From Marinosulfonomonas sp. (GTDB lineage Bacteria; Pseudomonadota; Alphaproteobacteria; Rhodobacterales; Rhodobacteraceae), in NCBI GenBank assembly GCA_022712735.1, contig JAFLKA010000099.1:1-5742 (forward strand): a stretch of 5,742 nucleotides of DNA, read 5' to 3'. The position numbers were made by a program, and so were the translations under genes. Each line of letters opens with the position of its first letter. Positions within the stretch are counted from its first letter, which is position 1. This document shows, one piece after another, positions 1 through 4,106 of this stretch. The notes below the pieces were generated by a model, which did not search any database, was not told the origin of the DNA, and saw nothing but the letters and a program-made list of their open reading frames with translations.

Positions 1-657
1 TTCCGGTTTAGCGGTAGAATCAGGACATTGTTCAAAGAAACTATCCAAAGTTGCACACAGGGCTTCGGCCTCTGCAACGTGACCCTCTAATGCCTCGATC
101 GGCATGGTGGCGAGATTGGCTGCTGTCGGCCATTGATCGAAGACCTCAATGACGTTCAAGAGGCGAGGATGCGCCAGGGCGGGTTCAGTCGCGTATCGAA
201 CGCTGCGCATAACGTGGCGAACGTAGGTGCTGCGACGGTTGCGCAGCTCTTTACGCAAGCGGCGGTCGGCCAGAAGTTGTTCCTTGAGATTTAGAAGATC
301 GGGAACCAGCGCAATCAATCTGGAAAAAACGATGCCGCAACCGCCAAATGGTGAGCGAGATCCGTTACCCTTCACGCGCTTTTCAATGAGGCCCAACCCC
401 TCAAGAGCGGCCTCGTCATTATAGAGGGCGCGGCGGGTTTTGTTCAACGCCTCGGCGGTTTGGTCTTGGGGCGCAAAATAGACAGGTTCGCGCTCTGGAT
501 TGGTCCAGTCGGCGGGTGCTGTCTGTTTCATCATGTAGAGAAGGGCGTGCAGGCGCCCTCCGCGCAAGCCTAGCGCTGGTGCCAGCTCGATAAGAAGTTG
601 CTCTACAGAGAACCGTTGGTGGCCCTGCGGAAGTGTTGGGTAAGTCCTGTCATTCAT
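1..657 (-). CDS. repC: RepC-like plasmid replication initiator, N-terminal part (runs off the left edge)
   Basis: The frame reads without a stop from ATG (657-655) to the window edge, giving 219 codons; the C-terminus is missing (RepC proteins are usually around 400 aa). GAGGA lies about 7 nt upstream of the ATG and supports this start. Residues about 57-115 look like a winged helix-turn-helix: YFAPQDQTAEAL, then a recognition-helix-like NKTRRALYNDEAALEGLGLI, then a basic wing (EKRVKGNGSRSPFGG), ending in GIVFSRLIALVPDLL. This order, followed by an Arg-rich helical stretch (about 125-150), resembles the N-terminal domain of alphaproteobacterial RepC initiators, which bind the origin inside their own gene. 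Such genes normally follow repA and repB; here the 650 bp upstream holds no gene, so this appears to be a solitary repC. Recognition is from sequence character alone; another winged-helix plasmid replication protein is possible. Confidence 0.62.
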   Translation of the reverse strand, partial: MNDRTYPTLPQGHQRFSVEQLLIELAPALGLRGGRLHALLYMMKQTAPADWTNPEREPVYFAPQDQTAEALNKTRRALYNDEAALEGLGLIEKRVKGNGSRSPFGGCGIVFSRLIALVPDLLNLKEQLLADRRLRKELRNRRSTYVRHVMRSVRYATEPALAHPRLLNVIEVFDQWPTAANLATMPIEALEGHVAEAEALCATLDSFFEQCPDSTAKPE

Positions 658-665
658 TTTACTGT

Positions 666-684
666 CCTCGATTAGAAATAGAGG
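666..684 (-). promoter_or_regulatory. Hairpin that could mask the repC ribosome binding site
   Basis: In the repC transcript, CCTC (from 684-681) can pair with GAGG (from 669-666) across an 11-nt loop. GAGG is the core of the repC Shine-Dalgarno sequence. The stem is only 4 bp, with one further G-C pair beyond a C-A mismatch, so it is weak alone. It is noted because repC leaders in repABC plasmids are known to be controlled by RNA folding and antisense RNA. Confidence 0.25.
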
Positions 685-712
685 GCGTGGCCTTAGACAA
701 AACTCGATTGAT

Positions 713-730
713 CGCACAAATGCGTTTTTT
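713..730 (+). terminator. Short hairpin followed by six T (weak terminator-like)
   Basis: CGCA (713-716), loop CAAA (717-720) and TGCG (721-724) form a 4-bp stem followed directly by TTTTTT (725-730). The T-run placement is terminator-like, but the stem is short for an efficient intrinsic terminator. It lies in the repC leader, and the 15-base repeat at 706-720 overlaps it. Confidence 0.25.
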
Positions 731-732
731 AC

Positions 733-762
733 TTGCCGAGTGGTGGGAAAAAATGGTAAAAC
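733..762 (+). promoter_or_regulatory. Promoter-like pair for candidate RNA 1
   Basis: TTGCCG (733-738) and TAAAAC (757-762) are separated by 18 bp, giving a weak sigma70-like pair with a start near 769. It is read on the strand opposite repC. The pair at 1052-1080 has the same TAAAAC -10 and a related spacer (GA.TG.TGGG.A pattern). Predicted by eye only. Confidence 0.35.
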
Positions 763-768
763 AGTAGT

Positions 769-877
769 TGAAGCATCGCCAACACCAAGGATTGCAGTCC
801 TGTTAGGCATTAACTGATTAAACTGTTTACTCTAATTTCCCCCTGTAAGGCCCCGCCTTGCGGGGGTTTGCTTTTTT
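769..877 (+). ncRNA. Candidate small antisense RNA 1, opposite the repC leader
   Basis: A transcript from the promoter-like pair at 733-762 would end at the terminator at 851-877 and be about 109 nt long. It would contain a small stem-loop, AGGAT (788-792) and GTCCT (797-801) around loop TGCA, with one G-U pair, plus the terminator hairpin. It runs antisense to the 5' leader that a minus-strand repC transcript would have. That is the arrangement of the known copy-control ctRNAs of repABC plasmids, which end in an intrinsic terminator upstream of repC. The RNA itself is inferred; no family was recognised. Confidence 0.4.
851..877 (+). terminator. Intrinsic terminator, plus strand
   Basis: CCCCGC (851-856), loop CTT and GCGGGG (860-865) form a perfect 6-bp GC stem. 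It is followed by a T-rich tail containing TTT and then TTTTTT (872-877). This is a classical rho-independent terminator. No plus-strand protein gene lies upstream in the window, which suggests it ends an RNA gene. Confidence 0.75.
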
Positions 878-1051
878 AGGGGTCGTGCTTCCTTTCCTCG
901 TTGATTCTCTAATAATCCGCTGATCTTACCACACAAGATGTTGCCTGTCGGCACTAGGATTGGTGGTAAATTCGCATTTAGGGCTAGTCCTTGTAGTGTA
1001 TGAGGCTTAGGCCAAAGCGCAAAAATAGGGCCGCTCGAAAGCGATTATTGC

Positions 1052-1080
1052 TTGTTTGATTGTTGGGGAGGTGCTAAAAC
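1052..1080 (+). promoter_or_regulatory. Promoter-like pair for candidate RNA 2
   Basis: TTGTTT (1052-1057) and TAAAAC (1075-1080) are 17 bp apart, with a predicted start near 1087. The -10 hexamer is identical to that of the pair at 733-762 and the spacers are related. Predicted by eye only. Confidence 0.3.
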
Positions 1081-1086
1081 CAATCC

Positions 1087-1169
1087 ATATTGAAAGTAGT
1101 TGGACTGTTCGGAACGCCAATTCCTAGGTTCTAAAGCCCCCCCTCGCGGTTCGCCCTGCGGGGGGTTTT
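1087..1169 (+). ncRNA. Candidate small RNA 2, similar in layout to RNA 1
   Basis: A transcript of roughly 80-85 nt would run from the pair at 1052-1080 to the terminator at 1139-1169. Within it, TTGG (1100-1103) pairs with CCAA (1117-1120), and an inner GTT pairs with AAC around CGG. It mirrors candidate RNA 1: same -10, one upstream stem-loop, and a GC terminator. The sequences after the two terminators are also similar. Possibly a duplicated or diverged control RNA. It also contains a very short frame, TTG (1090) to TAA, encoding about 14 residues, which lacks a well-placed ribosome binding site. Confidence 0.33.
1139..1169 (+). terminator. Intrinsic terminator, plus strand
   Basis: CCCCC (1139-1143) and CGC (1145-1147, with T1144 bulged) pair with GCG (1158-1160) and GGGGG (1161-1165). 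TTTT follows (1166-1169), then CTTTT. This is a strong GC stem with a T-rich tail. Its 3' arm and downstream bases resemble those of the terminator at 851-877. Confidence 0.7.
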
Positions 1170-1208
1170 CTTTTGGGTGTGCCTGTTTTTCCTTTGCTCT
1201 CAACTGCG

Positions 1209-1224
1209 TTCAACTTAGGTTGAA
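1209..1224. repeat. Perfect 6-bp inverted repeat, operator-like
   Basis: TTCAAC (1209-1214) and GTTGAA (1219-1224) flank TTAG. A further direct copy of TCAACT lies just upstream (1200-1205). The short spacer fits a binding site for a dimeric regulator better than a terminator, since no T-run follows. Function unknown. Confidence 0.35.
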
Positions 1225-1241
1225 TCGTTTTATCATTCTTA

Positions 1242-1296
1242 GGTGAGATCATACTAACGCTGCGGTTTAGACGCAACTGGTAGTATGAGCCTCACC
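1242..1296 (-). repeat. Long interrupted inverted repeat downstream of the 252-aa gene
   Basis: GGTGAG (1242-1247) pairs with CTCACC (1291-1296), and CATACTA (1250-1256) pairs with TAGTATG (1281-1287), separated by a 2/3-nt internal loop. Inside, TGCG (1261-1264) pairs with CGCA (1272-1275). It begins 17 bases beyond the stop codon of the minus-strand gene at 1314-2072. It could act as that gene's 3' end, but no T-run follows the stem in the minus direction, so it is not a standard intrinsic terminator. RNA protection, a recombination or transfer site, or a protein-binding site are alternatives. Confidence 0.45.
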
Positions 1297-1313
1297 CAAA
1301 ACCCCTAGGCGAT

Positions 1314-2072
1314 TTAATACGATACCCATTCGTCGCCATGAATGCCTTCATAATCATGCCATTCAACGCCTACGCCGCGTCTAAAACTTGAATTTGTACA
1401 TCTGGTTGTAGGTAAAACCCACGATGGCGCGTCCTGCCAACTTGCCCTTGCCCAAGTAAAATCGCCTTGTCTGCCGTATGTGCCAAGCCGAATATTGGAC
1501 GTGATTCTGCAATCATCATCCCTACCGCGCTCGCGATGAGAAAAATACCTGACGTCCCAAACTTTGATTGATCGCACAAAGTCAAAAGCAGGATCAGATA
1601 TGTCTATATCTGATCCTTCACCGACTGCTTGTGCAAGATAGAGGCGGGCTGCTTCTGGCAGACCCGCCTCGCTCTCGCGGTATGGACCAATAGGTTGCGG
1701 TTGAACGTGAGTGGTGGATTGTGCAACTTCGGTCCAGGGGAGAATGGCAATGGATGATTGATTTGGTCTGTGTCCGGTGTAGGCAGCCCAAATTAAGTTA
1801 TCCAAAGGATTTTTTCTTTGCGGTGCATCGTATGAAATTCCCATAGGGCAGCGCCAAATTTGAAGTGGTGGCTCAATCGGCCATGGTGTGATGCGACGGA
1901 TGAATACCGCACGGGCATGAGTGCATTCAGCGGATGCAGGCCAGCCACCAGAAAGGCACAAGAGTATCGCACAATCGACCTGATAGGCGACAACTTGGGT
2001 TGGTGCAGTTGTGAACGTAAATACGGTCGCTACAGCGGTTGCGGTGTATTTTAACTTTGAACCCAATTTCAT
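1314..2072 (-). CDS. Exported six-cysteine protein of unknown function, T4SS-linked
   Basis: This encodes 252 aa with an ATG start and GAGGAG 7 nt upstream. Residues 1-29 look like a signal peptide: basic KLGSKLK, then the hydrophobic TATAVATVFTFTTA, with a possible cleavage after VVA (29). The mature part begins QVDCAILLCLSGGWP. It has six cysteines (34, 39, 50, 75, 188, 225), an even number that fits disulfide bonding in the periplasm. Residues 80-160 are Pro/Gln-rich and probably loosely folded. The C-terminus (VEWHDYEGIHGDEWVSY) is aromatic and acidic. I recall DC.ILLCL.GG-type exported proteins near VirB clusters on alphaproteobacterial plasmids, but know no function. It lies 52 bp downstream of the other exported gene and diverges from the virB operon. 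A role as an accessory, surface or exclusion protein of the T4SS is inference. Confidence 0.75.
   Translation of the reverse strand: MKLGSKLKYTATAVATVFTFTTAPTQVVAYQVDCAILLCLSGGWPASAECTHARAVFIRRITPWPIEPPLQIWRCPMGISYDAPQRKNPLDNLIWAAYTGHRPNQSSIAILPWTEVAQSTTHVQPQPIGPYRESEAGLPEAARLYLAQAVGEGSDIDISDPAFDFVRSIKVWDVRYFSHRERGRDDDCRITSNIRLGTYGRQGDFTWARASWQDAPSWVLPTTRCTNSSFRRGVGVEWHDYEGIHGDEWVSY
1566..1580. repeat. 15-base direct repeat, second copy (first at 706-720)
   Basis: GATTGATCGCACAAA occurs here inside the 252-aa gene (encoding FVRSI on the minus strand) and again at 706-720 in the repC leader, in the same orientation. Identity does not extend much beyond these bases. A chance match of this length in a window of this size is unlikely but not impossible. 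Confidence 0.4.
1591..1616. repeat. Perfect 11-bp inverted repeat inside a gene
   Basis: GGATCAGATAT (1591-1601) and ATATCTGATCC (1606-1616) flank the 4-nt loop GTCT. The arms pair perfectly. The hairpin lies in the coding sequence of the 252-aa protein (residues about 153-161, GSDIDISDP), 11 bp from the 15-base repeat. No T-run follows on either strand. Confidence 0.6.
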
Positions 2073-2079
2073 AATCGTA

Positions 2080-2092
2080 CTCCTCGCGTTAG
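2080..2092 (-). promoter_or_regulatory. CTAACGC motif joined to the ribosome binding site of the 252-aa gene
   Basis: Reading the minus strand, CTAACGC (2092-2086) runs directly into GAGGAG (2085-2080), then 7 nt to the ATG. The 129-aa gene has the same order: CTAACGC (2534-2528), TAGAGG, 7 nt, start. This shared leader suggests common control at the DNA or RNA level, or descent from one duplicated leader. Confidence 0.4.
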
Positions 2093-2124
2093 ATAATTGT
2101 AGTCGGCTTGATGATTGAAATTTT

Positions 2125-2514
2125 TCATTCCTGACCGCCGTTTAGAAATTTTGTGTACTCTTCGATTGCTTGGTTGATCTGCTCTCTGGTCAACATTTCT
2201 GCGTCGTGAAGACAGTTCAGATATTCCGCGCCGTACCTGAAATAATCGTCATACTCTCGATTGAGTTCCGTCCGGTATTCTTGCGCAAAATCAGGATCGG
2301 TTGGTAGAATTGGAACTGCTGGTGGAATGCAGCCTGTAAGTGGAAATGCCTCGGCAGATGCGATTCCAGTACCAAAACTGATCGAAATCAACGTGGCGGC
2401 AAAAAACAGAGGGATTTTGTTTGCGCAATCCCTTACCAGATGCGGAAAATAGTCTTTATTTGGGCCAAACACCCGGAAATGTCGTGCCACGCAGTAATCT
2501 AAGATGTTACTCAA
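2125..2514 (-). CDS. Small exported protein of unknown function, TTG start
   Basis: This encodes 129 aa. The start is TTG (2514-2512), chosen because AGAGG lies 7 nt upstream; later in-frame GTG codons (residues 9 and 15) have no such site. Residues 1-33 form a long, polar N-terminal region. They are followed by a hydrophobic core (34-50, IPLFFAATLISISFGTG) and a good signal peptidase site, ASA/EAF (54/55). The mature part is only about 75 residues: a Pro-rich segment (CIPPAVPILPTDPDF), then a charged helical region (EYRTELNREYDDYFRYGAEYLNCL and onward). Two cysteines (62 and 101) could form a disulfide. It is the first gene of a two-gene minus-strand set with the 252-aa protein and diverges from the virB operon. 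An accessory periplasmic T4SS role is inferred from position. The 33-residue extension before the signal core is unusual. Confidence 0.7.
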   Translation of the reverse strand: MSNILDYCVARHFRVFGPNKDYFPHLVRDCANKIPLFFAATLISISFGTGIASAEAFPLTGCIPPAVPILPTDPDFAQEYRTELNREYDDYFRYGAEYLNCLHDAEMLTREQINQAIEEYTKFLNGGQE

Positions 2515-2592
2515 AACACAACCTCTAGCGTTAGTAGCCTGCGTCCAGCCCCGTTAAAGGCGTTTCCACAAATTTATAACACTTTGAACAGA

Positions 2593-2617
2593 ATAGGCTC
2601 TTTTTTTCAAGAGCTAT
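2593..2617. repeat. Imperfect inverted repeat in the divergent control region
   Basis: ATAG-CTCTT (2593-2602, with one bulged G at 2597) pairs with AAGAGCTAT (2609-2617) around a T-rich loop. On the plus strand it is followed by CTTTTGCTTT, so it may be a weak terminator, or an operator between the two divergent units. Confidence 0.3.
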
Positions 2618-2629
2618 CTTTTGCTTTAC

Positions 2630-2682
2630 TAAATGGCTGTTGACTTCGTTAAATAGCTAACACTATTAAGAGTGGCTAACGC
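2630..2682 (+). repeat. Three phased motifs over the virB promoter (operator candidate)
   Basis: TAAATGGCT (2630-2638), TAAATAGCT (2650-2658) and AGAGTGGCT (2669-2677) repeat at 20 and 19 bp; the last two continue as AAC. The spacing of about two helical turns places them on one face of the DNA, across the -35, the spacer and the start site. This fits a repressor or activator binding cooperatively. The regulator is not identified. Confidence 0.4.
2640..2669 (+). promoter_or_regulatory. Sigma70-like promoter for the virB operon
   Basis: TTGACT (2640-2645) and TATTAA (2664-2669) are 18 bp apart, with a predicted start near 2676 and a leader of about 80 nt before the ATG at 2759. TTGACT matches the -35 consensus at five of six positions. 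It is the best promoter match seen in the window and is correctly placed for the plus-strand operon. The repeats at 2630-2682 overlap it. Confidence 0.5.
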
Positions 2683-2758
2683 GGTTATCAGAGTAGTCAC
2701 GAAGGCAAATAATGTTTAATGCTCGGGCGTTATATCCAAACGCCGGAGCCTACAGAAA

Positions 2759-3097
2759 ATGGAAACAGACCCGCCAGTGGCACTTAAAGCACAAGTGAAA
2801 GCCTATCTGGCGAGTGGGGGATGGCTCGAAGTCGAGTGTGAGAAGACCGTTGTAAAAGAAGGAAGTGTATTTGGAGGTCGTTGGGTTTTTTGCCTGAAGA
2901 GGAAGAAACCAGACGGAAAAATACACCATTCACCAGTCGTTGTATGGAAAGACCTACAACCGAAAGTGATCCGCACAGTAAACGGTCTTATGGCATTCGC
3001 AATCGACTTAGACGTAGTCGCCCCCTGTTTCCCTAGAATTAAGGGCGAAATAGGTGTTTGGCGAGTTGTTGAAGATAAGGGGTCTAAAAAGACCTAG
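2759..3097 (+). CDS. 112-aa protein of unknown function, first gene of the virB operon
   Basis: This has an ATG start with GGAG 10 nt upstream. The protein has no signal peptide or membrane segment, so it is probably cytoplasmic. It is compact and Lys-rich: a short helix ([21 protein letters not shown]), then alternating strands ([39 protein letters not shown]) and a C-terminal segment ending DKGSKKT. I do not recognise the family. Its last 44 bases overlap the start of the next gene in another frame, so translation of the two is probably coupled. Leading a virB operon just behind its promoter, it could be a regulator or a small accessory factor, but no helix-turn-helix is evident. The coding call rests on the ribosome binding site, the promoter upstream, and a coherent globular composition. 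Confidence 0.65.
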   Translation: METDPPVALKAQVKAYLASGGWLEVECEKTVVKEGSVFGGRWVFCLKRKKPDGKIHHSPVVVWKDLQPKVIRTVNGLMAFAIDLDVVAPCFPRIKGEIGVWRVVEDKGSKKT

Positions 3098-3755
3098 TTG
3101 TGCAGCCTGTATTCTGGCTATTTTTGTTGGTAGCGCTGATGCGCAAGTTTTAGATGTAGATGGCGGCGAATATTCCACTGTTACTCGCAGGCAAAGTACG
3201 TTTGTAACCAGTGTTCTTGATTTGGATCGACCGCCACCCGTTGAACCTGAACGCGAAGCGGAAACTTCTGAACAAACCAATGTTGAAGCCGCGTCTTTGG
3301 TGGCACGTAGCCCCCGTCGCGGAACTCCCCAAATTGAAGCATTGATTGTTGATGTGGCGCTTGAACACGCGCGGCATCCAGGTATCCGTGCGGCTGGATT
3401 AACCACCACCGAATGGGTTGTATATTTTCGGGCAAACATTGCGATTGAAAGCAATTTCAGACAAGCAGCAAGATCGCATGTTGGTGCGATTGGTTTGGGG
3501 CAACTTATGCCTGCAACAGCCCGCACGCTTGGCGTTGATCCGTTTGATGCGGAAGATAATTTGAGAGGGTCTGCCCTCTATCTACTAACACAATTGCAGA
3601 CTTTCAGATCAAAGGAATTGGCTTTGGCCGCGTATAACGCAGGCCCAGAGGCAGTAACACGATACGGCAGCATTCCTCCTTATCGCGAAACCCAAGGGCA
3701 TGTTCAAAAGGTGCTCGCTATTTTCCATCAAACCATCGGACAGGAGACAACATGA
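3054..3755 (+). CDS. virB1: VirB1-like lytic transglycosylase
   Basis: This encodes 233 aa with a GTG start. AAGGG (3041-3045) is 8 nt upstream, and no later start keeps the signal peptide. Residues 1-30 are a signal peptide: basic KIRGLKR, hydrophobic [11 protein letters not shown], cleavage after ADA (30). Residues about 31-95 are a variable, Pro/Glu-rich linker. Residues about 96-225 are a soluble lytic transglycosylase (SLT, goose-lysozyme-like) domain: IAIESNF with catalytic Glu132, [13 protein letters not shown] (144-156), AYNAGPEAV (193-201) and [10 protein letters not shown] (208-217). The enzyme cleaves the glycan strand of peptidoglycan in the periplasm, locally opening the wall for T4SS assembly. 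It overlaps the 112-aa gene by 44 bp, and its TGA overlaps the virB2 ATG (ATGA), so the operon is tightly coupled. No post-SLT VirB1* region is present. Confidence 0.9.
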   Translation: MFGELLKIRGLKRPSCAACILAIFVGSADAQVLDVDGGEYSTVTRRQSTFVTSVLDLDRPPPVEPEREAETSEQTNVEAASLVARSPRRGTPQIEALIVDVALEHARHPGIRAAGLTTTEWVVYFRANIAIESNFRQAARSHVGAIGLGQLMPATARTLGVDPFDAEDNLRGSALYLLTQLQTFRSKELALAAYNAGPEAVTRYGSIPPYRETQGHVQKVLAIFHQTIGQETT

Positions 3756-4054
3756 GAGTCCCAAATTTCTTCACTAAACAGAACCTAGGTAGGATTTTAG
3801 CCTTACTGCCAATGTTCATTCTAATGGCAGAACCGGCAGCGGCGCAGAACCTCGACCCGCTTGAGAACATGCTTAGCACCGTTGTTGATGCTTTGACTGG
3901 ACCAATTGGCAGGCTGATTGCAATTCTGGCCGTAGTTGCGGCTGGGTACATGATGTTCACGGGTCGTCTGAATTGGCCTCTGTTTCTCGCAATTTTCTTC
4001 GGCATCGTGCTGGTCTTTTCAGCGGCAGCAATCGTTGACGGCTTTGCAACCTAA
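3752..4054 (+). CDS. virB2: VirB2 major pilin subunit (TrbC/VirB2 family)
   Basis: This encodes 100 aa with an ATG start and AGGAG (3742-3746) 5 nt upstream; the ATGA junction overlaps the virB1 stop. Residues 1-31 are a long signal peptide ending EPAAA/Q (31/32), giving a mature pilin of about 69 residues. This begins with a short amphipathic part ([16 protein letters not shown]). Two hydrophobic helices follow: about 49-69 ([21 protein letters not shown]) and 75-95 ([21 protein letters not shown]), joined by the basic turn TGRLN. This is the family pattern: the subunits sit in the inner membrane and are extracted to build the conjugative pilus. The length is normal. A 12-bp hairpin follows the stop codon, possibly favouring high pilin expression compared with the downstream gene. 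Confidence 0.92.
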   Translation: MRVPNFFTKQNLGRILALLPMFILMAEPAAAQNLDPLENMLSTVVDALTGPIGRLIAILAVVAAGYMMFTGRLNWPLFLAIFFGIVLVFSAAAIVDGFAT

Positions 4055-4067
4055 CAACTGAACACCA

Positions 4068-4095
4068 GCGGCTCGCACGTTTTCGTGCGGGCCGC
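4068..4095 (+). promoter_or_regulatory. 12-bp intercistronic hairpin between virB2 and virB3-virB4
   Basis: GCGGCTCGCACG (4068-4079) pairs with CGTGCGGGCCGC (4084-4095) around TTTT, giving a 12-bp stem with a single T-G wobble. It starts 13 bases after the virB2 stop and ends 11 bases before the next ATG. No T-run follows, so it is not an intrinsic terminator. It probably protects the pilin message from 3' decay or marks an RNA processing point, and may hinder ribosome loading at the next gene. Confidence 0.7.
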
Positions 4096-4106
4096 AAACT
4101 GTAGCA

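Larger units (their letters stand above)
658..1313. other. Gene-free, structure-rich region upstream of repC (possible copy-control or origin region)
   Basis: No reading frame with a credible start, length and ribosome binding site was found on either strand. The stretch holds two plus-strand units of promoter-like pair, hairpin and terminator (733-877 and 1052-1169). To their right are an inverted repeat at 1209-1224 and a long interrupted hairpin at 1242-1296. Position directly upstream of an initiator gene, together with plus-strand transcripts running against the repC leader, suggests replication control. An oriV or oriT function is possible, but no known nic-site or iteron array was recognised. 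Confidence 0.5.
2515..2758. other. Divergent control region between the exported genes and the virB operon
   Basis: This 244-bp AT-rich gap separates minus-strand and plus-strand gene sets. It holds the 129-aa gene's leader motif (2522-2536), a bulged hairpin (2593-2617), a plus-strand promoter (2640-2669), three related TGGCT-type motifs (2630-2682) and the GGAG ribosome binding site (2745-2748) of the first plus-strand gene. No minus-strand promoter was convincing. Confidence 0.6.

Noticed and set aside
227..424. A 65-codon plus-strand open frame rich in Arg and Ser
   Set aside because: It is antisense to the RepC-like gene, and the Arg/Ser bias is what a shadow of that GC-rich gene gives.
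1071..1136. Very short peptides (18 codons from GTG 1071, or 14 from TTG 1090) before the second terminator
   Set aside because: The GTG abuts the GGGGAG sequence with no room for proper spacing, and the TTG is too far from it. A non-coding RNA explains the terminator equally well.
1242..1296. The long hairpin as an intrinsic terminator of the 252-aa gene
   Set aside because: In the minus direction the stem is followed by TAAGAATGATAAAACG, with no T-run, so the standard mechanism is not supported.
658..1313. Search for a repABC-type parS palindrome, iterons, CRISPR array, tRNA or insertion-sequence ends
   Set aside because: No match to the parS pattern, no tandem iteron array, no spaced repeats of CRISPR type, no cloverleaf, and no terminal inverted repeats with a transposase were seen.
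1860..2054. Short open frames on both strands within the 252-aa gene
   Set aside because: They overlap a longer frame that has a ribosome binding site, a signal peptide and a coherent cysteine pattern.
2086..2092. GCGTTAG copies considered as integron attC core sites
   Set aside because: The paired core sites and the long imperfect palindrome of an attC site are absent, and there is no integrase or cassette layout.
3008..3526. A 172-codon minus-strand open frame
   Set aside because: It lies over the start of virB1 and the end of the 112-aa gene, has a composition typical of an antisense shadow, and virB1 on the other strand has clear catalytic motifs.
3718..4005. A 95-codon minus-strand open frame
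   Set aside because: It is antisense to virB2, which has a signal peptide, two membrane helices and a good ribosome binding site.
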